Source: Rhabditophanes sp. KR3021 (lineage: Eukaryota > Nematoda > Chromadorea > Rhabditida > Alloionematidae). Taken from it: 64,000 bases of DNA. The stretch lies in NCBI GenBank assembly GCA_963281155.1, contig CAUJLY010000003.1, positions 5,642,001 to 5,706,000 on the forward strand, given 5' to 3'. The translations under genes and the position numbers were made by a program. Shown in pieces: positions 1-11,447 of the stretch (within the stretch, counting starts at the first letter, position 1; every line of letters starts with the position of its first letter). The notes under the pieces are model-generated. The model made no database searches. It was given only the letters and a program-made list of their open reading frames with translations, and was not told where the DNA came from.

Positions 1-2
1 TA

Positions 3-764
3 ATAACTGTTAAAGCAGTCGAAAAACCCAAACGAAAAGTACACAAATATAATATAAGAAACGTTTATATTCCATCTGTACCTCAGATATCTCTCTTTGA
101 GAGTAATCCTTCTGAATGGATTTTGATGCAAAAACAAGTTGTTCAGCATAAAGCATTATACATGTTGATGGAATGGATAATTCATACAGTCAACTTTAAC
201 AATGCCAAAAAATTAGCTCTCCCCTATCCAAGAAGATTTCTGATTAGCAGTGATTTTATAAATCTTCTGAAAAGTGGTCAAATCCTTCAAAGATTAGCCA
301 ATAAATTGAAGGCAAATAGTATTTTAGATGCTCCTGCTAATGAAAAGATGTCTGAGTTCAAAAAGTCAACTCGTTTGATTAGATGCTTTTCCGAATTTGC
401 TTATCAAAAATGTGATATTCCACTAGATGTATTATTTTCATTGGAGGATTTTGACTCAAAGGAAGATAATGGTTATTCGAAGATATTTGGAACTATTGTT
501 ATGGTAGCAATGCAAGATGAATGTAAATTTGGTAAATGTTGGGGATTCAATAGTAGATGGTTTGAAAAGATGAAGTTGAATAAATTTGAAAATAATGATT
601 ATACGTATGTAGTCATGCTTTCATGTGATTATTTAGCTAAAAGATTAGTTAACAAATCTAGAATTGTCAAGAAGGCAATTGAAGAAACTAATTTTTCATG
701 CCAAACAAAGTCCGGTCAAAATAAAGCTCCTTTGGCTAAAGGAGAGAATTTTGACTATTTGTGA
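3..764 (+). CDS. Calponin-homology-like domain protein, 5' end outside window
   Basis: The frame is open from the first bases of the window to a TGA at 762-764, so the 253 residues seen are only the C-terminal part and the true start lies upstream. The Met codon at 126 is internal: the open frame runs through it without a stop. The central part resembles a single calponin-homology (CH) fold. It has an MEWI helix, then a stretch reading SSDFINLLKSGQILQRLANKL, which fits the family pattern of a hydrophobic 'F..LL.SG..LC.L.N.L' helix, and later a GTIVMVAMQ helix. CH domains of this type usually bind actin or act as scaffolds. The usual conserved Trp and the calponin repeats are not obvious, so the domain is divergent. 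Possible polyadenylation signals (AATAAA) follow within 100 bp. Domain call moderate, function unknown. Confidence 0.55.
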   Translation: MTVKAVEKPKRKVHKYNIRNVYIPSVPQISLFESNPSEWILMQKQVVQHKALYMLMEWIIHTVNFNNAKKLALPYPRRFLISSDFINLLKSGQILQRLANKLKANSILDAPANEKMSEFKKSTRLIRCFSEFAYQKCDIPLDVLFSLEDFDSKEDNGYSKIFGTIVMVAMQDECKFGKCWGFNSRWFEKMKLNKFENNDYTYVVMLSCDYLAKRLVNKSRIVKKAIEETNFSCQTKSGQNKAPLAKGENFDYL

Positions 765-1032
765 ACTAAATGTGATTATTGTTATTATTTTAACAAGCAT
801 TTCATACATATTTAATAAATATCTTTTGGAAAAAAATGTATTTCTACTCGTTAATAGATTTAAATAAAAGTAAGTATAATCAAGTCAAAATATATAGATA
901 AAGGAACCAAATTAGTTTTTTACAGACTTGATTAGTTGTTTACAATTTACTGATTTTTTAAATTATTCACACAAAATAGTTTAAAAGGAGTTTTATTCAA
1001 ATAATCAACGAAAAATAACTATTTCCAGCGAT

Positions 1033-1585
1033 TCATAAATGTTTTTTCAATAAATTGAATCTAGAGTTTGTCTTTTGGTATTTTTGCTGATTAATTAAAG
1101 CGACAGCACGCTTGTATTCATCAATTGTAAGTTTGGGTTGAACTCTGTTCGTTTCATCCGATTTTCCTTTTGAAGATGTATGCTTTAGAGCTTTTGCAAA
1201 TGGCTGTCTTTAAATGAGGAAAATTTCTTTTTTATTATTGGTTATTATTCTTACTATAGTACATATTTGGATTACCCTTAATAGAGCTTATTCTTTTGAC
1301 AATTACTCACCTCCCCAATTTTAACAGATTCTCAAACAAATAAAGTTTCAAATTTATTCTAAATGATTAAGATTTACAAATAGCGGTAAACATTTAAATC
1401 CCTAGTCTATGGATGTTCTGCAAACCCACAAAATTCGACTTGGCAATGACTTTCATACGAATAAAGTGTTCGGGACTTCTAAAATGCAAATAAATTATTT
1501 GATCTTCCGCAAAACGTTTAATTTGTATATTTTCAAAAAATAATTCTTGTTCATAACAACGACAATAATTACAATAAGGTACCTT
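1033..1585 (-). other. Coding-looking fragments of an uncertain small gene
   Basis: Three stretches on the minus strand look coding. 1394-1585 is open for 63 codons (Cys-rich start, then a hydrophilic segment). 1314-1370 is open and ends at a good donor (GGGGAG|GTGAGT). 1033-1208 is open after a TTTAAAG acceptor and ends at a TGA at 1033-1035. The second and third join in frame, with AG+A making an Arg codon, and give a basic, Gln/Lys-rich C-terminus. I could not join the first to the second in phase. This is either a small real gene between the CH gene and ABCA, or a decayed one. I recognise no family. Confidence 0.3.
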
Positions 1586-1829
1586 TTAAGTTCAATTTTG
1601 AAATGGTCAATACTGGCATACAGCATACATTTTTATCTCTTATAATTAAGCTTATGAACCCAACCTAATTTTTTTGGGTTTAATTATGAATTACAATTAA
1701 AGTTCATAAATTGAGAAATTAAAAGTTATCTACAAGAAATCATTGTATGAGGCATTATTAAAAGGCGATTGAATAATAGAAAAATACTTATGGAAATTGT
1801 GACATATATAATAAATTAATTTATACAAA

Positions 1830-4800
1830 TTATGAGTTGTTAATTTTATGTTTTCTTGCTTGGCAATCATGAGCTACATTTGAAAAAATGTCATCGAGGT
1901 TGGCTGGTCTAAAGTTAAAATCTGTAATCAAGTTCTTTGCTTTGAGATCCAAGACAGTAGATGTGATTTCACGGACAACAGTTTCACTCCATTTAATGGT
2001 GTAGAAAATAGTACTATTGTAGATTGATTCAACTGTACTGGAGGAAATCGAGTTTTTTACAATCTTTTTGATTTTATCGGTCTTAGAATCTGACGTTGAA
2101 TCCATTTTGACCATAAGCTTGTAGTGGAATCCAAGTTTTTCTTTCAAGTATTGTAATGACCCGATTTCTCTGATCTTCCCATCAATCATAATACAGATTT
2201 TTTGGCACACACTTTCAATTTCTGTCATTGAATGAGAACAGAGAATTAGTGTTTTACCCTCAGCACGTAAGCTGTTGATTAAATTCCACATAAATGCTTG
2301 TGAGGCAACATCCATCCCAGAACTTGGTTCAGTCCTAAAGGAAATTTATAATTAATATATAAATGTTTGATATTTAACAGTTTGAGAGGGAATCGGAAGG
2401 GACCAATGAAAGAAAGATGTTTTGGTGGCTGGGTTGTCTTTGTCATAATTAATCTGGGATATCAAAGAATAAATAAACTTACAAGCAAAATAACATCAGG
2501 ATTTCCAATGACACTTATTGACATGTTAACTTTTCTTTTGTTACCACCAGATAGAGATCCACATTCTTTGTCAGCAAAGGTGTCCAGATTCATTTTTTCT
2601 AACAACCATTCAACGATTGTATTCAAACTACTGCTTGGAATACCACGAAGAGACCCGTATGCTCTTAAGACTTGTCTTGGAGTAAGACATTCATTCAAAG
2701 CATGAACTTGTGGACAGTATCCAAATTCATTCTTTTTGTAAATTTTCCCTTTGTCAGGATAAAGTTCCTCTGTCATCAAACCAAACGTTGTGCTTTTTCC
2801 TGTAATATTAGTACCAATAAATTAATTGACCAAAAGATGCTGACTTACCTGCCCCATTAGTACCTAATAATCCAAGACCTAAAGATCAATTAGTTTAACA
2901 TTTAATTAATAAGTATGCAAACTTACATTCACCTTTGGGGGCACAAAAAGAAATATCATTAACAGCGATATGGTTAAGACCATAAAGCTTTGTGATACCC
3001 CTGCACACCACGCCATATTTTTCCATATTTTTGACATCAATGTTATCCACTATATCTTCCTCATCTACAACACTCTGAGAGACAAGTTCTGTAGAAACAC
3101 ATCTTTTCAAGGCATACTTAGCGTGTAGATTTCTCAATATTCTGATAAATGGAAAAATATCATACCCAAATTCAAGTAAAGAAAGCAAAAATATGCAGCA
3201 AAGTATGTTGAAGCCCAAAAAAGCCATATGACTCCCTGTTTGACTCCACATAAATAAGTCAGGAAAGACGCCATCTAATTCAGAGATCTTGAGATTATCT
3301 TGAGCACCTATCTGAGTTCCAACTATGTCATAATAAAAGGCGTACAGTGATGCTTTATAAACAACCATTCCCAAATTGAATTGAGGGTTTAAGCTAAACA
3401 GATACATACTAAAATTAGTCACATTTCTCATCGTATCAGAATTTGATTTCATCTTGTCTAAGATAATATAAATAACAAAAAGAGTTGTTCCCAAGAAAAA
3501 TGAACACACTCCGATCATAATATAAGCTTTAGTTGGTTCCACAAAAACTTGCTGTATAATGTAAATCCATAAAATGAAATTGACTCCAAATAAAATGAAT
3601 GTTATCAGTGAAGCGATCCTAGTTGAAGCATCATACGCGAAGAATTGAGTACTGAAAATACTGCACAAGGCAAATAGAACTCCCATGGCTAGCAGGTACG
3701 TAAGAATATCAACGACAAAGTTGGCTAGCCAGTAGGCGATTCGAGGAGTTCCAGTGTTTGTTACCATTTGCTTGATAAGGTTAATTCTTTCATATACGAG
3801 CACTCTTGCTACTCCTGCTGGAATCATTGAAATGGTGAAGAGCAGGACAAGTACGAGAAAACCAGTGAGTAAGCCTATTTTGTTAAATTTAGCGAATTCA
3901 CCCATGTAAGAATCCATGGCGTGCTTAATAGTAAGTATAGCTGAGTTTTGATCTTTTGTACCCTGTCGAAGTCTTGCATTTGAATAGGCATTGAAAAGAG
4001 ACGGAGCTGAAATCCAATATCTGTTGTTAAACCAAATCTTTCCATTCTCAATTTTGGCAAAGTTTCTAATTAATAACTTAGCTAAATCATCGATGCTTGT
4101 TGTGAAAGTTTCATTATGATGAATTGACGAATTAAGTGCAGTTAAATTTAAATTAATTAATTTACAAAATTGCACAAATGTATCAGATAGGGCGTTGTAT
4201 CCGTTAATTTGTTCTTCCTTTTGCTTTTCGGTGTAAGCATTCGGATTTTTGAGGTAAAACTGGTATCCTCCAATTTCAAAATTCTTAGACTCATTTCCAT
4301 TAATTACTCGTCCATCTAAATCAGCTCGGTTAATTCTTTGTTCAGAGATATTTACATTTGAGTAGTCATTGAATTGAAACCCTGGCTCAATATTGAAATA
4401 CTCATATTTGTTGTTGAAATTGTCCGAGGTGCAGTTCCATTTAGAACTCTTGCATGTACAATAATCCTTTTTTTTGATAAATGGATTCTTAATTTCACTT
4501 TCCTTGTCAATTATCTTTGCTATGGCATTATCCGAATTTGCAGCAGACACATTACAATTGTCGCGGTTTTTAACAATTTTATTATGATACGTAAGCTTCT
4601 TTTTGTTCTGCGCAAAGGTCGGATACTTTTTTTTAGGGGCACGACTACATATATTTCCCATTCCAGGAGATAGTAGCATTGATTTCAAAACATCTGTATC
4701 TTCTTGCAAATATCCTTTTGTTTTATTTGGATTGTTTACATTAAAAGAAAGAAAAGATTCAATTGGAAAGCTGCTTAATCCAACGCCCACATCCATCGTC

Positions 4801-7800
4801 AGAGGATTGTATTTGATAACTTCAGAAGTTGACAGTTTGTTTAATGTTGCGGTCTGGAAGAATATGTAGATTTGAACTAATAAAAAGAGCAAAATCGGAA
4901 CCAAAAAATGAATAACATTTGAAATAGCTTCTTTTTGGATAATGGCAAATCTCTTGACGATTAATGTTCGCAGACGAATAAAAAATAATTGAAAGGGATT
5001 CGCAATTTTGGTGTATTCGGGACAATTAAAGCCGACGTCATCTCTGTGTTCACTTGCCATGTTTGTTAGTTTTAATGTTAGAGGAATGTCATCGTTGTCT
5101 AAATCTTTACTACTTTCGCGAGATTTTGAAGCTTTCTTAGACATCAAACCCAGATCATTGTCACCCTCAATGGATGTAGAATCAGAGTTTGTGTTAGTAT
5201 ATTCAACCTTGGCTGCAGACTGTCTTCTAGAATAAGGATTCGTACTTTTAATTCTTATTTCCTTAATTCTAGCAATATTTAGAAAAACTCTTTGTAAATC
5301 GGCAATAAAGATCTGATATTCTTCGTGAGTATGTGGGATCTTTTGGTCCAAGTATGTAATAATATCCATAATATCAGAATAATCCTTTCTGACTGGAATT
5401 TGATAAATAAAGTAAGATCCTTTAATTTTCTTCGTTGCCTTGAAATGGTCGATGAGGTGATTTTCGGTGTCAAAGAAGTCTGACGGAACTGTACTGATCT
5501 TGATTTTAACTTTGAAATTCCTGGCAACCATCTTCTTCAGGAAACTAATGGAACCTTCTGCTTTGATTTCACCACTTTTCATTACAATGACTCTGTCAGC
5601 TAAAACTTCCGCTTCTTCAAGGTAGTGAGTACATAAGATAACAGTTCTGCTTATTTTCATCTTCTCAACTAATTCCCAAATAGCTTTTCTTTGGAAGGGA
5701 TCAACTCCTGAAAATGTTATCAATAAAAAATTAAATTAATAATTAGACATTATCCACCAACTGGAATCGTCGTTAATAGTATGTATATTATGAATATGGA
5801 ATGGATGTTGGTTTTAATGAGATATTGAAAAAGTGTCTTTTTTCTAGTAAATTACTTGTTCGTTTATAAATTGTATCAACTATCAATTATAGTCGATCAC
5901 TTTCGCAGTCGTTGTGCAAGTCAGCCAGTCTTTTGCAAGAGTATCAACGAACGGAGTCGAAAGGATGAGGTATGAAGAACAACTCGACTTGTAATTGACG
6001 ATTTCAAGAATTTGTTAGAGGAGATAAGGCGGATATTACAAAACGTCACAACAATTATTTAACTATTGAATGTCATGAATATTTCAAGGAGATGATTAAA
6101 TTATTAGGCGTCGATCTACTTAACTAAAGCAAGGTATTCTTGGACAAGTATCTTCTTGCAAATTTTCTTACAGATAGGCCTCGTGGGAAAGAATTTAAGT
6201 ATGTGCCTGATGACACTATCAAACATTTGAGTATGATTGTGGCATTTATTGCTAAAAAGTTCTTTGCTCAGCCGTAAGTATAAACACTTAATTAAATGTA
6301 AGCTTATATCTTACAAATATCAATGCATCTGGACAATCCAACCAAGTGATGTATAACAAACATCCTACTACTGTCAAGAGAATCTCAGAGATTATTCTTG
6401 AGAAAATTCATTTGTCTATGAAGCATGTCTCTTAATTACTATTTTCTCTATTTTTACCACTTTTAAATAGGCGCTTTAGTTTTCGATTGTTTCGTTGAAT
6501 TACCTAAAATTAAATGTAATTAGATGGAGGCATAAAAATGTCTTGCCTGCAGTAGGTTCATCTAGAATAATCACTTTCGTATGACCAATCAGACATAACC
6601 CTAAACACAGCTTCCTCTTCATTCCTCCAGACAAATTTTTGGCCAAACAATGCTTTTTGAATCCCAAACCAGTGTCATCAAGAATAAGGTTCATTTCTTG
6701 AGTCAAAACATCTTTCGAAATCTCCTTGAAATTAGCATAGAAGATAAAATGTTCCTCAATAGTTAGATAATCAAATAGCACATTTTCTTGGGGACAAAAG
6801 CCGATAGACTTTCTGATTTCATCTAAATCATATCTAATGTCCATTCCATACACATTGATAGTCCCTTCAGTTGGTTCATGCATGCCCGATAACCTAATAA
6901 AGAATGACTAGTTATATAAATTGTTATAAAAAAGTTACGTCTTATTCAGGGTGGATTTTCCACACCCATTGGAACCAAGGATGACAGTACAATAACCTTC
7001 ATAAAATTTCATGTCAACTCCTTTTAGGCCTTTCACTCCATTTGGGTACTTAACAACTAGTCCTGACACTTCAACGCCAACTACTCCATCCTGCACTCCA
7101 TCATCGCAAATTTTGTCTAAATTATTTTGGTCAGTAGATTTACTTTTCTTATTGCTGAATGTCTGAATAACCTTGGCATAATATTTGCTTTTCCGAAATG
7201 TATTGAGTTGTGGTCCGGCTAAGAAAGCTAATATTGTGTAGAGTAAGCAATCACCGACAAGGAAAAAAAACGGAAAGTGAAATTGAACTCCAGTCCACAT
7301 TTCCATATTCCAAAATTTATCGAAACTTGCTTCTGATGCAGATGATTGCATGAAAACCTCAATTGCACAAGATCCAGCTGTTTGTGGAAAAAGAAACTGA
7401 AAAATATTTGTATACCATATTAAAATAAACTAACGAATAAGTACGTATAGTCAGGCTCTCCAATCATATGCAATGCCGATGGAAAGTATGCCGCAAAATA
7501 CAAAAAGGCACTAAAGGCTGTACCATAATTTGAATTGTTGAAAAACCTAGTAAAGAAGATATTTTGAGCAATACTTGCATACAAAAACAAGAAGACTGTA
7601 GTCAGAAATAGAATGAATTGCACATCTTTAACGATTTCAAAAGCTATTAGCATTGTCACAGCCAAAGTTCCAAGGACTAAATTAATAAATAACGAATCAA
7701 TGGCAAATGATACTGTATGCATAATAGGCTGCATTCCACTGATTTGCATCATATCAGTAAGTTTGAATTCTTTTTCGGTGGTAATGCTTTTGACCAAAAT

Positions 7801-9528
7801 AGCTATTGGACAAAGAAACGAGACAACAAAGATGAAGGGAATGTTTTGGGTGACATCGAATGAACTTGCAATCGGAACACATGGAGCAGGTTCTTGTTGT
7901 AAGAATAAGCCAATTGTATCAAAGTCCTTGCCAGTGCTTAGTTTAATTATTACTTTGTCGACAAGTTCCTGTAGCCACACAAACCCAAACGTAATATACT
8001 TCAAATCGGATAAAGCTTCATCTCTTGGATTGTACATATGTCTTTGATTGACTATTTGCTGATCTGTATCGATCATTGAACTCAAAGGTCTAATGGTGTA
8101 TTGGAAAAAATTAGTTCCATTTTGTGGCGGTTCAAAAACAACACCCGTATAGTAAAGATTATACTTCTGCAAACAAAAAGCAGTGTCTTCTAATTCAGTT
8201 GCATTTTGCAAAATCACAATTCTATCTTGAACCATGCAATCAGCTAATTCTTCGGCATTTTTTGTTATGTAATTGTAAATGAACTGTGTGAAAGTTCCTT
8301 CTGTTCTGTTTGAAGGACTTCCAAAAATAGTGACAAGCAATTTGTGGACTTTAGTATTAAACATCCCGAGTCCCGCTATATCTATATAGACATCAGCTAT
8401 AGAGTAAGCTGCTTCTTTTAACAAACTGTTTGACAATGCATCCTGAATAACATCTTTGTTTGCATTAAAGAATTTGATGTACTGAATAAGTGAAAATATC
8501 AATTTCAATAATTCGTCAAGTTTTTTCTTGATTTCACGAGTTTCGGGAATATCAGGAGTTAGCAAAATTTTCCCAGCCAAAAGAGGTTTAAACCTAGCCG
8601 TGACCTCATCAAAGCCTTTATATAATCTGCACTTAGGAACTACAAAGCAAGTAATTAATCACTTATAACATCAAAAGTACATAATATTAATAGATAACGA
8701 AAACAAACATACACTGATCAATCATAATGTCGGGAGAGCACGATTTTTCTGGTTGGACCTTAAATTTTTTAATTCGTTCACTCATCATGTTTGTAACATT
8801 CGTGTGCTCGATTAAATTTTCAAACAAAGTAGCTACAGAGTTTTGAAAGAAAGTTAGGGAACGAGATCTCTTTAACTTTTTCGAATTTTCGGCAAAGAAG
8901 CCTGTCAAGTCAAAGGCTGGACATTGAAGCTTGTATTTTCCTGTGACGTTACAATTTTTGATGATTGCCAAGGCTTGAGTCGTTATGGGTGCGGATAATA
9001 CATGGCCATAATCTTTGCTTGTGTTATTTAGAAAATTTCCGTCGAGGATGTCTTGGAGGATATTGGTAGTTTGGTTTGCTTCTTTTGCAATTATAGTCCC
9101 TATTTGAAGTAATAGGTTAGGATCTTTGTTTGCTTCTAGAAAAAATGTTAACACTAATCGTATAAATCGAGTGGCTTTATTGTTGTTTGATTGAAAGTCT
9201 TGGTCGAGCGTTTCATTGTCTGAGAAGTGTTTTTTCTGACAAGCATTTGTTATAGATCCAGTAACACTGTCAAGAAAGGGTTGAATCCCAGAATAAGGAA
9301 AAGCTCTTTCCTGGTAATGACAAGCAGGCCTGGTCTCAGCTGGCACTAATAATTTGATTATAACTAATATTGCAAATATAAATAATGGCGTAAGCACCTC
9401 TACAACAGTATAACCCTGTAAAAAAAATTAGCTGATAGACTTGATGAAGCTAAAGATACCTTTCTCCTTAACCGTAAAAGATAATTCTTTTTTAATAATA
9501 CCCACAGCTGTTTATGTAGTGATAGCAT
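1830..9528 (-). CDS. ABCA-family full ABC transporter
   Basis: A lipid-type ABCA transporter of about 2137 residues (human ABCA1 has 2261). Exons on the minus strand: 9528-9460, 9415-8713, 8639-7435, 7396-6939, 6893-6547, 5707-2927, 2878-2849, 2799-2483 and 2334-1830. The first TM lies at residues ~31-47, followed by a large extracellular loop and the first TM bundle. NBD1 has Walker A GSNGCGKST, Q-loop CPQEN, signature LSGGMKRK, Walker B IILDEPTAG and H-loop CTHYLEEAE. A second ectodomain and TM bundle fill the big sixth exon. NBD2 has GTNGAGKST, CPQ, LSGGNKRK and CSHSMTE. The 30-bp seventh exon encodes most of the second P-loop. Intron 5 is a GC-AG intron of 839 bp. One extra T at the start of the last exon breaks the frame inside Walker B (ILL-D-EPSSGMD). 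Without it the gene is intact. Confidence 0.9.
6003..6277 (+). pseudogene. Degenerate coding fragment antisense in ABCA intron 5
   Basis: One plus-strand frame stays open for about 90 codons apart from a single TAA at 6125-6127. It reads as a hydrophilic protein with segments such as ADITKRHNNYL, EYFKEMIKLLGV and KYVPDDTIKHLSM. The intron carrying it is 839 bp, while most of the other ABCA introns are much shorter, so the extra length is probably an insertion. A faint resemblance of the TKRHN...LLGV part to the FEN1 nuclease core is too short to rely on. It runs opposite to the host gene. Confidence 0.4.
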
Positions 9529-10599
9529 CTGACCCTAAACAATGGTAAATGAGATGAAAATAAAGGAATGATATTAGTACAGAAGAAGGCACAATTTGCA
9601 TCTAAGGGTATGAAGAAGTCTCTCTTTCATCCTGACAAATCAATTCTAAATGTTAATGGTAAATCTTATTTTATATAAAGGTATTTGTAACGGGCCTGAT
9701 AAGATGATGATGCATACGCATTAAGGGAAAGTGACGAATATTTGTTTTGAACCTTTTTCAGTCCTTGTAATTGCTGAGGAAATAAATAAAATCTATTGAG
9801 GTTATATTCATGTTAAAGAAAAAAAGATCGAAAATGTAACATTTGAGAAAAGCTTTCTTATCTTCGTAATAACATGATAGCATTATAAATGCTTACTTTG
9901 TGAATATTTTTTTGTGAGTGGAATTTCACACTGCACTTTCATAAGAATTATAATTTGGTTTTATAAACTATATCATTTTAGAGAGTGTCTTTTATATTAT
10001 CAGGCCTATTTTTAGGGTGTGGAATATATGTTCTCGAATGATAAGTGAATTAAAAGCAAGTAAAAGTGTTGTAAAACATATTTTATTTGAAACAATAAAG
10101 TTTTACAATATTTCTTTCAACAAATGTTAGACTATTTATTTATTTAGAATCAGCCTTAATTTGGGGTTTTGTATAAGATCCTTGAAGTTTATTTTAATAA
10201 AAAGTATGTTTATACTTTTACGAAAATATTTGCCTTTTGTCAAACTTATAGTTGTTTTTCAAATTTGTTTCAACGTAATCACTTTTTTGAAAGAATCATT
10301 GATATAAAAACTCGTTTATTCAATCTCAAAGAAATTCAAGGCATAAAAAAAAGCAAATAATCGACTCATGAAGAATTCAAGGCATAAAACAAGGTAAATA
10401 GTCGACTCGTGAAGTCATGTTGACTCTCATGACGTTATTTATTTTGCTTGTTTACCGGCTATTTTTTTATTTTTTGACTATCGTCTCAATATGGTAAATT
10501 CGGAAATAAGGAGAAAGAATATGTGGGACACGTAATAAATAAATGTATATAAATTTAAAGCGACCCAAATACCAATCTGTATCATATTGTAGTCCTAAT
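9529..10599. other. Intergenic, no gene seen
   Basis: This is upstream of the ABCA start codon. It is AT-rich, and I see no convincing coding frame with splice sites. A 63-codon plus-strand frame at 10169-10360 has biased, Phe/Lys/Ile-rich composition, as expected of random AT-rich DNA. It holds the tandem duplication at 10331-10412. Confidence 0.5.
10331..10412 (+). repeat. Two-copy tandem duplication, unit about 41 bp
   Basis: Two adjacent units share GAATTCAAGGCATAAAA followed by an A-rich stretch and then AATCGACTC / TAGTCGACTC. Copy 1 spans about 10331-10371 and copy 2 about 10373-10412, differing at a handful of bases. No coding role is visible. Confidence 0.75.
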
Positions 10600-11105
10600 T
10601 AATCTAAATAATTTGGTCTTACTAAACCTTTGATTCTATCACTGCATCTAGTCGGTAGTTGAGGATGCTTCTTGACTTTAGGAGGGTCAAACAACCTGTT
10701 GCACGGTCTTCCAGCTGTTCTGAATTTGACAGGGTTCCAATCAAAAAGTAATCTAGCAGGACGATAAACAACAGAGACTTTATCCAAACAAGCAGCTTTT
10801 AGATTGGTCATTGATGAAACCGATGACTGAGGAAATCTGAAGCTTTTTCCTAAGCTTCATAGTACGGACATATGCTTTCAGAACTGGGTTGTAGATTTTG
10901 ATGCCATGGTTGTGTAAGATCTTTCTCCAGACTTTCTTTTTCGCTCTTTTCAGGCGTTTGATATCTGTAACATGAAGTACCCAAGTGTTGCAGGCGTACG
11001 TGAGAACGGGTCTAACCGAGGAGGTGTAAATATTTCTTCTCTGGCGTAGAGTGAGATGGCAACCGGCTAAGAGATGTCTATTGGACTTGTTAACCCTATT
11101 AATCT
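10600..11105 (-). mobile_element. Non-LTR retrotransposon (LINE) reverse-transcriptase relic
   Basis: Read on the minus strand from about 11105 downwards, the translation contains SVRPVLTYACNTWVL and then a basic helix with IKRLKRAKKKVWRKIL. This is the standard C-terminal region of LINE reverse transcriptases (family pattern 'Y..LVRPVL.YG.E.W......L...ER..LR.I'). After a frame break near 10811 the next frame carries a GRP-containing tail (FRTAGRPCNRLF), matching the usual 'RGRPRKRW' end. Base composition is visibly less AT-rich than the surroundings. Only the 3' part of the RT is present; endonuclease and catalytic YADD are absent, so it is a dead 5'-truncated copy. Confidence 0.7.
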
Positions 11106-11447
11106 CTCACTAAACTCATCAAAAGACTTATCTCATTTTATATTGTATTTTGAAAATGTTACTTTATTTTAGGACAGTTTTTACTTTAACTTCCTTCGTT
11201 CTTAATGTCGTAAGTATAGCAATTGTAATCACTCTTTTTATGTATGGTTGACTTAGGTGGCCACAATCTTTTTAATAAAATCATTGCTTTACTCCTCGCG
11301 GATTGTCTTGTGCTTTAGGACTCGACACCAGTACACTAGACTCATACTTTTTACTAAGTATTTTTACTTTATTAATGTTTACTATAAAATTTGAACATTT
11401 TGACCTTATTAATGTTTATTGTGACAATATAATACAATTAAATCAAC
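11106..11447. other. Intergenic, no gene seen
   Basis: AT-rich sequence between the LINE relic and the TRPA-like stop codon. Several AATAAA-like hexamers occur but no coding frame. Confidence 0.5.

Noticed and set aside
6003..6277. FEN1 nuclease pseudogene
   Set aside because: Only a few residues (TKRHN, LLGV) resemble FEN1 and the flanks do not; left unnamed.
7613..8047. 144-codon plus-strand frame
   Set aside because: Fully antisense to the conserved ABCA TM region; a shadow of the real gene.
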